A stretch of DNA of 64,000 bases from Gibbula magus (lineage: Eukaryota > Mollusca > Gastropoda > Trochida > Trochidae). Location of the stretch: assembly GCA_936450465.1 (NCBI GenBank), contig OW388296.1, positions 14,133,867-14,197,866 of the forward strand, read 5' to 3'. A program made the translations under genes and the position numbers. Shown here in pieces: positions 38,938 to 52,049 of this stretch (positions within the stretch are counted from its first letter, which is position 1; each line of letters starts with the position of its first letter). Below the pieces are notes generated by a model. That model was not told where the DNA came from. It did not search any database and saw only the letters and a program-made list of their open reading frames with translations.

Positions 38938-41296
38938 GTCAGTAATTAATATTACATTATTTATATTTGTATCCAATTGTCAGTTGTCTTTTGTACCAGA
39001 CCTATCTACATGTGTATATTGGAAGTAACCAATTAGAGATTAGGCCCAAATGTGGATTGAAAATCTATTTTATGTAACCAGGGTGTGTCATAAGATGAGA
39101 TAAACATGGTATTTGTCAAAAGCTGATAGCTATTCTATTCATTATATGATGTTAGCATTGTAATTACACAAGAACAGGATCGTTTTTATGTTGAGGGGCT
39201 GCCAGGAACATCTCGTCACAGTTACAATCTGACGTCATAGTACAACTTAAATCAGACCATTGTTTTATAGAGTCAACTTATATCAATCACTGGTCACAGT
39301 GAAACTAGGATATATCTTTATTCCAGCTTGGTAATCGTGTCTATGTGTCGATATTCTGTAACAGTCCATTATTTATTTTGTCCAGTATCTTTTGTTGTAT
39401 TTGCATATACTGAATCTTTTACAACCAGAATAACAGAAGAACGATAATGGAAAGCATGTAATAACATAAACCTTCGCCAACTATCTAAATGTGTGTGGGA
39501 AAAAAAATCAAATACTGGTCAATTTGATAAACATCCGATCAAGTCATGCCACTAAACGACAATGTAAGTAGCTTCTTAATGCAAATTATAATGAGTAATT
39601 GTATGGGTTAATTAACTCAATAACACGATTGGATGTTCTAAAATGACAATTTTATATACATAATGTTTTAACATTATGACATATCTTTTTTGTTCTATGC
39701 TGTCTGTCGGGAAACTAATTTTATGGTTTCTGAGAAAGCTAATGTGTTAGTTTACATCACATGTCCATGTATCAGTGTATAAAACATACAACGGCATTGT
39801 GTTATCTTCTGAATACAGACTCACCATGTAATTACATCTAATGAATAATCAAAGCAATTTTGATTCCAGATATCTGATTTGTCAGCCCTGACACAAGTGC
39901 GTCGATGTCTCGCTAGACATGACAGATTTACTAGGTTGTTAACATTTAGTTATACACACTGTGAAGTTCAATAATGGCATATTACATGTCATGAATAAAC
40001 TTGTTTAGCATATAATTAGAGACTTATTTCCTTTATAAAGCAAATTGCTCCTCTATCCACTAATCTACAGTTCTTAAGGATACGGTTACTCTAAAAATAA
40101 CATGTTTCCTAATAAGGTCTTCACTTGGGTAATACATAACTTCCTTGGACTTTTTAAGGTTATTGCCTGTATTTACATATTTATGTATTGCACTGTGAAT
40201 AAATGTCGAACTCCAAGACGAAAAGTTGTAACGAGATCAATAACCCCAAATTCATTATGACATGTATTAAGGATCTAATAAATGCACTACATTAAAGTTA
40301 TCAAATATATTGTGTTTCTGATTGACATTTAAAAAAAGTTAATTGCTAACGTCTAGACATCAAGTTCCTGGGTTCACAGACATATATTTGTGGGAATAGT
40401 GCGAATTTGAATGCTCTCCTGACTGTTCCCACAGGACCTCGTATAGAGAATGTGGGATGTATTGATTAAGCCAATGACCTCAAGCAGTACTGCTAATGCT
40501 TCGCGAAGAGAATTCAGACCAGATACCTTCAGCGCCAACAACACACGTACAATGTATATTACATATTTTTATTTAATTAGAAATGGATAAAAAAATTATT
40601 TTTTTTTATCTATATGTACATGTATCTTTGTATTTGTAGAGATTCGGGTGTTTGCAAACGGATGAAACTCAGGCCAGATTTGTAGAGTGCGTGAGGTAGA
40701 GTTTATATATTTCCATGAGATGAGCAGCTATGAATCAAAGAATCCAGGTTGCTATAGTACAACTATTTTTGCTTTTATCTTTTTCTGTCATTTTAAGACT
40801 TCGTTGAGTATTCATTTGATCAACAACACCGAAATTTTACATTGAAACATGAGTGACCCTTGCACACACAATATATGTTAATTTACATGAATGAAATAAT
40901 ATCAATATCTCCAAATTACCTTTTTGGGAAATCAACAGCAACAATGTGATGTATAAGACAATTTGCTACATCACACCATTTATGTATGACATCAAATTAT
41001 ATAAGTCACGGTCCCAGTGAATAGATCAGATATCTTCACTGTAGCTTGATATACAGTTTATGTCATTGATAAATCAAATTATATCAGTATTGATCATATC
41101 ATAAATTATTTGATTAATTGATTAACTGATTTTTGAAATAGTAAAATAATAAAACTATGTTTTTAGGATATAAACCTATTAACTTTTTATGAGTCTTACG
41201 TAGATTGGGCGAACGAATCTAAAACAAGAATATTAAAATGTCACGGTAGAATGTTCCTTTGACCATTAAAGAGTCCACTAGTATGGCATCATAGTT

Positions 41297-41479
41297 ATGT
41301 CTTCATGTAAAATTATAATGGTGTCAGGTGAAATAAAATTCTGTACATTTGCTGATAAAGGATCATTTTATGTTCAATTCATTAACAGAAAGAAACTCTC
41401 TACTTACAGCTGTGATGACATTCAACTGGAATATATTAACTCGGCAATAATGATTTTCTCATTCGCATTTCAAATATAA
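41297..41479 (+). pseudogene. Deleted 111-codon-frame homologue (U3)
   Basis: It starts as in U0 (MSSCKIIMVSGEIKF) up to FINRK. It then jumps, through a deletion of about 0.23 kb relative to U0, to the CTCTACTTACAGCTGTGATG segment, which in the other units lies downstream of the frame. Confidence 0.3.
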
Positions 41480-42360
41480 AGAACAATGGTTTTAAGTAAG
41501 CTTTGTTATATGTTGCCTCCATCAGTGAGTTGTCGTCTACCGAAGATATAATGTTCATAAATATCTGAATAGAAGAAAACGTCATCTTCTGGTACAAACA
41601 CAGGATACATGTAGTTTTATTAACAAGAAAGAGTTTAAATACGAGTTTCTAAATCTTTAGCTAAGAAATCAATGAGAACCAGATAAGAACAATTTGAGCT
41701 TTGATAAATGCGATATATAGAACTTAAGTTTCGTCATCCTTTTTTTAAAATCTCAAATGGTATTTCACTTAATTCATTACCATCTTGACAAAATCTCTGA
41801 TTTGATTTACAAATACTTTCTTAAATACTAAAAGTATATTAATTTAAAAAAATTCGAACCATACATTGAACCAACAATACCTAAAATGGTCTTGATAAAA
41901 CCATGCTACATTACCAGTCAATTTAATGAATCCCATATAACCAAAAGTCATTAATGTCAAGGAGATACTTAATTCTGTAAAGCAAATCTTGAATTATGGC
42001 TCCCTAAGGGCCCTAAGTGAACACTAAACACGGCTCTGTTCAATCTCATGACCTATCATGACTTGTTGTGGTTTATCTTCAGATTCTCAACAAGAAAAGC
42101 CTTTAAAGTGACATCCACTGTTTTTCGTTTAATGGATAATTTAATGCTGAATTCTTTTCCAAAAAATTTCATTCAACTTGCACATTCATCCCCAATCCCA
42201 AGTTATTTATTTTGTTCAATTACACAAAGTTACAGATGTAATAGATAGCATGGTTTGGAATATGATAAACCAACTTAATGGAACAACTACATGTAAGATT
42301 CTAAAATTACAACATTGAAGCGTGTATGTCTGGAGACATACATTAACGTGTTTTCTGTCT

Positions 42361-42488
42361 GTATTCAATGTCATCGTTGAGAATAAAATCATTCTCAATT
42401 CAGATGAACGAATGAAAGAAATCATGAACGACATACTCTAATCTAGAGGCACCAGAAAGCAAAACAACTATGCCCTACTCGTTTGATA
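42361..42488 (+). pseudogene. Truncated CARD-like remnant (U3)
   Basis: Only the 3' half is present (from ATTCAATGTCATCGTTGAG). A TAA replaces the TAC of the CTCTACTCT segment. Homologous to 32335-32458. Confidence 0.35.
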
Positions 42489-45400
42489 GTAATTAGTTCA
42501 GAAAGCTACTTCTGGAAGTTTAATGGTTATAGTCGAGGAACCAAACTTCATTTCCGATGATAAAATATAGGGATTCTATTGAATAATTTGAGACCATTGG
42601 AAAAGTTGATGGAGCAAATCAAACCAGTGACACTGATGTTGGTATATTGGCCACTTTATTTAGGGTGAAATTTTTTTATTGATTAATTCATATATAAGAC
42701 TAATCGAGATATTTTCCCACAGGTTATCTTTCATTACAGTATCAAACTAAGCCGATTTAAAAACTATAAAAGAAAATAATTTAGTTTCACTGAAGGCCAT
42801 AACGAGGTTTTCAATGTTTAAATGGATCAAAACGTTTAATTTTACTAAAGAATCTGGCTAATGTAGTTGTGATAATGATTACAATCACATCATAGAATAA
42901 CTTTCTATTGGACAGAAAATGTAGGAACACTAACTCGTTTTCAAATAGGGAACATGTATGATGCCTTTTTACGAAGATATAGCATGCTTATATATGATGA
43001 ATGATGCCAGGAACATCGAACAATTCACTAAATAAACAAAACAGCTGGTTCTGCACTGATTACCCCTTTATTACATAATCGTATATCAATTTAAGATGCA
43101 GGTGACCGTAACAATCTCTGGACATGGAGAATCATTACATGACTTCGCATGTTAGTGAAAACATCTGTTCTTGGACAGCCTTGGAGCTTCGATGCACAAA
43201 CGAGTATAGTACTGGAGAATGGTAAATTATTGATTTAGGACAGAAAGTTAAGTTCTGAGTTCCTTCGAAATGAGACATTCTGTCCTCCGCAATATGAAAG
43301 TCACTCATCACAAGTAAATATGATGTAATATAATATACGTGTACTTTCAGTTGGATAACGTAATAAAGGAGAATGGCCGATATGCTGCCTTATAATAGTG
43401 CTTTACGAGGAAGGTTGTGACTCGTTTAATAAATAATGTCTGAGTCGCCTGTTTCGGGAGACATAGTGACCTTTAATATCCTCTATTTACATATTTATAC
43501 GATATTATTCAATTAATTATCGATTGCTATAGTTGGAATGAAATATGCATGTCGTAGTCTGTAATAATGAACTTAAAATGTATACTGTTTAACATGCATC
43601 CTATTGATGGTTCAGATGTGATTCGTATTTATGGACGTACAGCTTCATTTTGGTACAGAGTTTTAAATTTGCAAACGGATCTCTACCGAAAGTGCACTAT
43701 ATAGATATATATGTACATGTTGGCCAACTACAAACTTCTCTTATGCTGCTAAAAAGTTCACACGATACATTGCATGTGTTGGAAATTAGGAAATTTAACC
43801 ATCATTTAAATTAAGTGTTAAATACATGATCCTTTTTACCAATGTAATATGAGCAGTTCAAGAATAAAGGTCACTTGCAAACACAATAACTCGTTTGTAC
43901 AAGGCAATGATCTAAAATGGTGATCTATAAGTGTTAAACTTATTATAATTAATATTGCAGGATTGTTGTCAAAAGTAAAAGCATTGATTATATAAAGAGA
44001 TTGTTTAACTGTGTAACATACTATCTTAGTTTATATATATGTAATTTATGCTGTGCATCTTTTGTCCGAAATTGTATTTTAATTGAAAATTACGAATGCT
44101 GTTCTGATCCTCACCCTATCAAATACGATTCTAAATTGGTACTAAAGATTATTTATTTATTCGAGAGGATAAAAGAATATGCAAAATGCTGCGTAATTCC
44201 GATTAATGCATTGCAATTGTGTCATATTAAGGTCAACATAAGAAGGTTTGAAATACATTTTGAAACTACAGAGTTCCCATGTATCCACAAGAAAGCATTT
44301 ACATTCATGTAATGCCAATATGTTAGATCTTAAATATTTCACAAACATCCTAATATTTTCTATTAATGTTTGTACTGATTATTTAAATGGATACTTTTTC
44401 TACTGTTAACTCGCACACTATTCAGTTCTACTGTTTAAACTGAAAATCAACATTATTATAACGGTAAAATCTGAATTTTGCTCTTTCTTCCAAGTTAATG
44501 GTATCGATCACATGTGAAGATTTACTCCTAAGAAGGTAATTGCATTCCAAATATGACTGTAATGACTTTCCAACTAAGTTATCGTCGAACAGAAACTGTA
44601 TCTGTGAAGTTAATGAAAATATTTTCAAAATCATTCTTATAATTCCGTGCAACATGATCCTTTTTTAGAAATGGAACTTTATCCTCACAATATTTCACTA
44701 AATAACATCTCTCCACGGTGTAAAAAGAAACACCTAATATGCTTAACATTACTTCATTGCACATGTCCTATCCACAGTGCATGTACAGTTCCTCTTTTCA
44801 GTTCAATTACTAACAAATGTCTCACACTCCAGTTACAACTGATTCAAAGAGACACTGATTCATTACTGTTAACTGTGACTAACATAATGTCTCCCAGGAG
44901 ACTCCTTGTGAACAATAAACTCAGAGCTCATTGATGCTGTACATTATTCATCGTAATTTCACTGTATCATTTCATATCAATAGTAAATCAGAGACAGGTT
45001 TCTGATGATGACTTGATTAACTTGTTCTCCTAATTTATCATGATTTGGTGGAATTAATGGATCATTCGATAGATTCGCTCATATCGTATAATGAATTTAA
45101 AGAATTTGTTTCTATACAAAGAACATGCTTTTTTTAAAACCAAATGATAAAATCTACAAACTGAGAAACTGTATAATGAACTGTATTGCTTACACACATC
45201 CTCATTACATTCGTGATACGATTTTGTTGACACATATTTGCAATATTTTCAGTAAATTGTTTTTTAAAGGTGTTTGTGATGCGTTTGTAAAACAATGAAT
45301 ACCTTAAATTAAATAGTTTGATTTGACAAATAAAACATATTTGTATAGTCTGATTGTAAGTTAGCTTCTCTGTTGATGCTATTAAACGCACTAAATGTTA

Positions 45401-45834
45401 GTCATGTAGTAAAAATAAATATTAACCAAGTGCTTTTTTCAAGTTGATATGTGACAAATTTATAACTTTCAACTTAAATTACAAAAGTATAGGTATGTGC
45501 GACAGACATGTATTCATTTGGTTCATCTTCCTATGACCATCAGTATCACTCTGCAGGACCTATCAGAAGAGTGGTAATTGGGATCAGCAGCAAAACGCTA
45601 CGTCACAAGCCTTGTTCTCTATCGTCATGATGCTATCACTCTCGAGCTATGAAATGCTATGCTAATATAATCAAGTACATTAAATACAGTTACCTGATAT
45701 CCTGAATCAAGACGTTTATTGATATAATATTAACGTCTGACCTGGATTAAGTATCCTCATGACAGACATATGTATACTTGTGAAGTAGATGATATTAAAA
45801 TGCTCTTTTGACCGAGTCCCCCATGACCTCAGAC

Positions 45835-45987
45835 AGTGAAAAGTCGGATGTTCATTAGCAGTTATCTGCAGTCACATATTTATTCATTACATTGGTCAGA
45901 TTAATAGCCTCAGGCAGTGTTGCTCGTGAGTCATCAAGAAAAATGCTCTCAGAGGCAATGCCATTCTTATATGGTAGTCATGTAGGT
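45835..45987 (+). pseudogene. 149-bp exon-like module (U3 copy, frameshifted)
   Basis: An extra A after AGTGAA, a missing T near the GTTATCTGCAGTC segment, and the donor variant GTAGGT are all shared with U4. This shows that U3 and U4 inherited one damaged version here. No continuous frame remains. Confidence 0.4.
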
Positions 45988-48307
45988 AATTAATATTACA
46001 TTATTTATATTTGTATCCCATGTCAGCTGTCTTTTGTACCAGGCCTGTATACAAGCGTGTATTGGAAGTAATCAATTAGAGATAAGGCCTAAATGTGGAT
46101 TGAAAATCTATTTTATGTAACCAGGGTGTGCCATAAGATGAGATAAACATGGTATTTGTCAAAAGCTGACAGCTATTCTATTTATTATATGATGTTAGCA
46201 TTGTAATTACACAAGAACAGGATCGTTTTTATGTTGAGGGGCTGCTAGGAACATCTCGTCACAGTAACAATCTGACGTCATAATACAACTTAAGTCAGAC
46301 CATTGTTTTATAGAGTCAGCTTATATCAATCACTGGTCACAGTGAAAATATCTTTATTGCAGCTTGGTAATCGTGTCTATGTGTCGACATTCTGTAACAG
46401 TTCATAATTATTTTGTCGAGTATCTTTTGTTGAATTTGCATATACTGAATCATTTACAACCAGAATAACAGAAGAACGATAATGGAAAGCATGTAATAAC
46501 ATAAACCTTCGCCAAGTATCTACATGTGTGTGGAAAAAAAATCAAATACTGGACAATTGGATAAAAATCCGATCAAGTCATGCCACTAAACGAAAATGTA
46601 AGTAGCTTCTTAATGCAAATTATAATGAGTAATATATGGGTTAATTGACTCAATAACACGATTGGATGTTCTTAAATTACCTAAATTTTATATAAATAAT
46701 GTTTAAACATTATGACATATCTTTATTGTTCTATGCTGTCTGTCACATTCGAGAAACTAATTTTATGGTTTCTGAGAAAGCTAATGTGTTAGTTTACAAC
46801 ATTCTTCTGAATAGAGACTCACCGTGTAATTACATCTAATGAATAATCAAAGCAACTTTGATTCCAGATATCTGAGTTGTCTGGCCCTGACAAAGGTGCG
46901 TCGATGTCTCGCTAGAATGACAGATTCACTAGGTTGTTAATATTAAGTTATACACACTGTGAAGTTCAATAATGGCATATAACATGTCATGAATAAACTT
47001 GTTTAGCATATAATTAGAGACTTGCCATCTTATTTCCTTGATAAAGCAAATTGCTCCTCTATCCACTTATCTACAGTTCTTGCTATTTCCCTCGTGTACT
47101 ATTACATAATTATGTATGTGTGTTATAATGGGCTTATCAGTTGGTTTGTTCCTTGATCCCTTATGCTGCAATATAAAATCGCCTATCAAACATTTTAAAA
47201 ATAATATAGAAAAAAAGAAGATGTAAATTTTATGGGTTTGAAATTTATTTTGAGATGCATACTATTGGTTTGTAACACAATTGTGTGTGTACAGAAGCAT
47301 AGGGTCCGGATAAGTGAGATCAATTTGACAACAAAATACTCGTTTCAATTGTAAATCTTCCGAATGACGGATTTCTGGTTATACAAGGTCAGAGTAACCG
47401 GTTTCTGACTGTATTAATTGTCAAGTTCAATTTTCGTCATTCATATTTACCTTCACTAATACTTTTTTTTTATATATAATTACTTTATGGCAAAACAAAC
47501 ATAGCAGTAGTAATCATGGCAATAACAATAAAATCACGCTTTCAACAATTAATTCACAACAGCTTATGATATTGTGATTTGAATGAGTATAAGTTATACC
47601 AGGGACAACAATAGCCATGTGCAATGTCAATATGCCGACCAAACATCGATCCTTTGATGCATGAAGCAAGTTGTCTTTTATGATGCAGATTATAGCCATA
47701 AAAGCTGGGATAGTGATTTTCTGTAATATAATGTGCATTGGTTTTGATTTATTTCAAAGAAAAATCACTCCACAGAATGAAGATTGATATTTGCAATCAC
47801 CAAAGAAGATTTGTATTTTGAAAATAGAGTTGGAGCCGTAACTTTTGTTTATCATAAAAATGTTATTTTCTTAATACTGAATTAGGAACATGTATGTAAA
47901 ACTTCTCCAAGACAACATCCAGTACATAATTGTGTTATTATTGTCACCAACACGAACGATAGATGTTGCTGATGACGCCCCCTTATCAATTGATATTAGT
48001 TAAGGCATAAAAGGCATGAATCTTCATGAGTAATAATGAAATAGCGTCGTGTTATGAGTAACTATTACCATAATGTCCATTTTATAAGAATACATAAGTT
48101 CGAAATCCAAGCATAATGCATATTGCTATCAACGATATACGAGCTTCAAAGCCAAGACGTGTGCTTCTGTACAGGATATGTTAGAGGAGTAAATTAAAAA
48201 AAGGACACGTGTTCTTTGTATATAACATAGCAAATATGCCCTTCTTGAATGCATCTCTTCAATTGTCAAGGAATGTATTGTAAATGAACTCAAACTTGTT
48301 ATGTCGT

Positions 48308-49715
48308 AAACATAATTTGCCGATTTTATAATAAAGATTTATGCAACACTTTTTCTCTTACTTACACTCAGCCGCAATAGAAACGTCATCCCATTTTCAT
48401 CAGTGTACACAACTAAATGCTGCTGCCGGAGAAAGTCGATTGTGAATGATTTGTAAAGAGTTACCCGCAATTTCATATATCAGTGTACAATACTTTTAGT
48501 TTAATGTCTATTCAAGTACACTTGGGGTGTTAAAATCACATTTTCAAAATGATTGTTGGTCAGAATGTTTGGCATGTAATTTAAAAATTTATAAATTGCA
48601 GAAATTTAATTAATAAAATATGTTATCCTCCCTGGACTTAAATTTAAGTCAGAAAAGCCCTTTTTGGTTCTCCCATCTCGTTGAGTTAAGGAGTTTCGAA
48701 AACGACGATTTCTTAAACGTATGTGTCTCAGAAATATGAACAGATGATGCTTGACATTTCCAGTTTAGTTTAGTTGACTTCTGAATACATGATACATGAT
48801 ATTTTTCAGTCGTGTTTATTACTCGTGGATTGAGTTATCTTGTAGTTTGTATGGTGACGTTTCTTTTGCAGTTTTGTGTATAATATAAAGCGTTAAGTTT
48901 TATTTTTTATTTGAGTGATGTTATTTTGATAGCCTTCTTTCAATATTTGTTTCCGTAAGTTCATGAGTCTTTTCATTGCAATCAGAGATACATTTCAGGG
49001 ACTATTGTATGAAGATTCTTCACTCAATTTCATTGAATTAACTTGAAATAAATTAAATCCTCTATCGGCTTCTCTCTTGTTGGTACATGTACACTTTTGT
49101 TGAATAATAAGCACTTTCCATTACCATTAATTACTGTAATTTATTGACACTTGAAGAGTACGCATTCTGTTCTCTTGAATGGCATTAATTATTCTACATT
49201 CCGTAAACACATATTTTCTCTGGATTCTTGTTCTACATTCTGTAAGTTTGTGACTCACTTTGGTATCTCTACATACTTGATAAAGCCTTATGATATCCAA
49301 AACCTTAACCAATATTGGACAAACATTTACTTGCTGATAAACAATAGAGATCCATTGATCCATATAGTTCACAAACGGCAAATATACCATAAACAGGCGG
49401 TGTGGGTTCCTCCATTGATCCTACATACATTGAGTGTTTTGATATAATCAGAGTTTGGTATGAGATACCAAACGGATTCTGTAAATCAATAACTAAGTCT
49501 GCATTGACACTTATGAAGGGCAATCTGTTTTGTTAACACGCATGCCTGTTTCAGTGATTTAAATAGTTATTAACTTTAAATTGAACATCCAGTTCCCTCC
49601 TAGTACACTATTGACATGCTTAACTCGTAATGTAATATTAGGTAATGTAATATTAAAGTTATCGATCGACGTTTATTAGCATGTCTCAGGTAGATGGATC
49701 ACCGTTTGCAAATTA
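48308..49715. other. C-type-specific sequence (U4)
   Basis: This AT-rich sequence has no counterpart in U0-U3 but recurs in U5 (about 54565-55920). It contains frames open on both strands at 49127-49447. The plus frame (98 codons, MKSTHSVLLNG...) is kept in U5 with only two or three replacements. The young duplication explains the conservation, so coding is not supported. Confidence 0.6.
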
Positions 49716-50606
49716 TATTCATTATACAGCTGCTAAACAAAAGTTTGTTACATTGCTATGTTTACATGACGTTTGAGACTTATTACACAAATAACAAGTT
49801 TATAAATGGTTGTATTGTAGCACTATTTGGTATCAAAAGAACGTAGATCAACCCAGGAATATTAATATCTTTTGTTTTTCTCAGTACCTGTATTTGTTTA
49901 TACATGAATCCCTGGAAACTGCGATATGTATCTTTTTATATATTTATTTACCAACTTTCAAAGCTCCTGGCTAGAAGTAGGCAATCCCTGAGCAGTTGCG
50001 TTACCAATAATGTCCCAGAGAGTCCAAATAGGGTTAATGTTTTGGGAATACCAAGGGTATTCCAATTATGATATGTTCAAAACAGTCAAAAATGAACGAC
50101 AACTCTTAGAAAATTGAGCAATGGATTTTATTTCGAAGAAATCTGATTTTTTAATCAGAAATACAAGACATTCTTATTACGTTTTAAGTCCTTAATGATC
50201 AAATTCTGATATTTCTGGGAATTACATAATACAAACCACTGTTTAAGATTCCAGCAGCAATTTTCTGACATTATCCCCAAAAATGGACTTGGGGGTTGGT
50301 GTTTTACAGTCATTACTGGGTAATAACTTCTGTATCTCTTACTTTGAAAACGCCTTACTTACATCTTACAAACATTACTAAAACATGTGAAAATAGATTT
50401 GTCAGCGAAAGGAACATGGTTCCAATTTGGCCCCCAGTAAAATCTGCCTGCTCTTCTTCAATTTCTTCTTAGTTTTCTCTCCAGTCATTCAAAATAAGTT
50501 TTCTGCAAGAGGACCTAGCATTTAAATTGTTGAACATGCCCGGAGATAGTCATGTGGCTGATCAACAAATCAACCCTTTTCTGCACAATACCCCTCAGAA
50601 TGTCAA
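49716..50606. other. U4-only sequence with no recognised feature
   Basis: This stretch is not found elsewhere in the window. It starts where U4 and U5 part and ends at the break inside the small element. No frame, repeat or RNA-like structure was recognised. Confidence 0.6.
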
Positions 50607-50782
50607 GAGCAGAACTCGAAAACCATTCATGATATATTTCTGAAACTTCCTATGTGTATTACCCACCTACTGAAGTGGTGCCTTTTGACATTTTGAGATT
50701 TCTGAAAAACATTTCTTTTTTCGTATCCATAGAAACAAATTATGTGGGACCGGTGGGATATGTCATCTTCTGATGACTCTTG
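50607..50782. mobile_element. Truncated TTTTTTA-type element (U4)
   Basis: Only the right 176 bp are present, starting inside the element at GAGCAGAACTCG. The left side is the foreign C-type sequence. The right edge keeps CTTG plus TTTTTT, and about 35 bp of unit sequence beyond it are missing. Confidence 0.7.
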
Positions 50783-51896
50783 TTTTTTAGAAACATCAGT
50801 TCACGGGTAAAACATCACCTCAAAGAAACACCTAATATGCTTAACATTACTGCATTGCAACAGTGCATGTACAGTGCCTCTTAGTTCCATTACTAACAAG
50901 TCTCTCGCACACCAGTTACAACTGATTCAAAGGGACACTGATTCATTGTTGATAAGTGTGAATAACACAATCTCCCAGGAGGCTCCTTGTGAACAAAAAA
51001 CACAGAGCTCATTGATGCTGTACATTATTCATAATAATTGTCACCGTATCATTTCATATCAACAGTAAATCAGAGACAGGCTTTGGATAATGACTTGATT
51101 CACTTTTTCTCCTAATTTATCATGATTTGGTGGAATTAATGGATCATTCGATAGATTCGCTCGTATCGTATAGTGAATTTGAAGGAATTGTGTATATACA
51201 CATTACATACTTACCTTAAAACCAAGTGATATAATCTATGTAATAGAAACTGTATAATGAACTGTATTGCTTACTCTCTTCCTCATTACATTCGTGATAC
51301 GACTTTGTAGAAACATATTTGCCATATTTTCAGTAAAATATTTGTTATAAAAGTGTTGTGATGCGTTTGAAAAACAATGAATACCTTAATTAAATTGTTT
51401 GATTTGTCAAATAAAACTTTTTTTACATTCTGATTGTAAGTAATCTTCTATGTTGATGCTATTAAACGCACTAAATGTTAGTCATGTAGTAAAAATGAAT
51501 ATTAACCAAGTGCCATTATTAACCAATGTGAAAAATTTGCAACTTTCAACTTAAATTACGAAAGTATAGGTATGTGCGACAGACATGTATTCATTTGGTT
51601 CATCTTCCTATGACCATCAGTATCACAGAGCAGGACCTATCAGAGTGGTGATGTTGATCAGCAGCAAAACGCTATGTCACAACCCTTGTTCTCTAACGTC
51701 ATAATTCTATCACTCTTGAGCTATGAAATGCTATGCTAATATAATCAAGTACAATGAATACAGTTTCCTGATATCCTGAATCGAGACGTTTGATATTAAC
51801 GTCTCACTTGGATTAAGTATCCTCATGACAGACATATGTATACTTGTGAAGTAGATGGAATTAAAATGCTCTTTTGACCGAGTCCCCCATGACCTC

Positions 51897-52049
51897 AGAC
51901 AGTGAAAAGTCGGATGTTCATTAGCAGTTATCTGCAGTCACATATTTATTCATTACATTGGTCAGATTAATAGCCTCAGGCAGTGTTGCTCGTGAGTCAT
52001 CAAGCAAAATGCTCTCAGAGGCAATGCCATTCTTATATGGTAGTCATGT
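51897..52049 (+). pseudogene. 149-bp exon-like module (U4 copy, frameshifted)
   Basis: It carries the same lesions as the U3 copy (AGTGAAAAGTC, GTTATCTGCAGTC, GTAGGT) with almost no other difference. The module was therefore already inactive before the U3/U4 duplication or conversion. Confidence 0.4.

Larger units (their letters stand above)
25138..40225. repeat. Macro-repeat unit U2 (type B, ~15.1 kb, right end truncated)
   Basis: The third unit is the closest relative of U1. It keeps the longest versions of several modules: the complete 572-bp MITE, the CARD-like frame and the 111-codon frame. Its right end is cut. At about 40226 the sequence jumps from the part matching U0 near 9340 to a part matching U0 near 1960. 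The last ~0.8 kb of U2 and the first ~1.8 kb of the next unit are therefore missing. No intact gene was recognised outside the listed sub-features. Confidence 0.85.
40226..47997. repeat. Macro-repeat unit U3 (A/C mosaic, ~7.8 kb, left end missing)
   Basis: The fourth unit begins inside the unit sequence (matching about 26930 of U2). Up to about 45.8 kb it follows U0: the same 145-bp tract at 41026-41170 instead of the LINE block, no block at 44186/44187, and an empty TTTTTTA site at 44661-44667. From about 45826 onward it follows U4 almost exactly, sharing an extra A in the exon-like module and a GTAGGT donor variant. It has private deletions near 46798 and 47082 relative to U0 and U4. Intervening DNA is AT-rich with no recognised gene. 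Confidence 0.8.
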
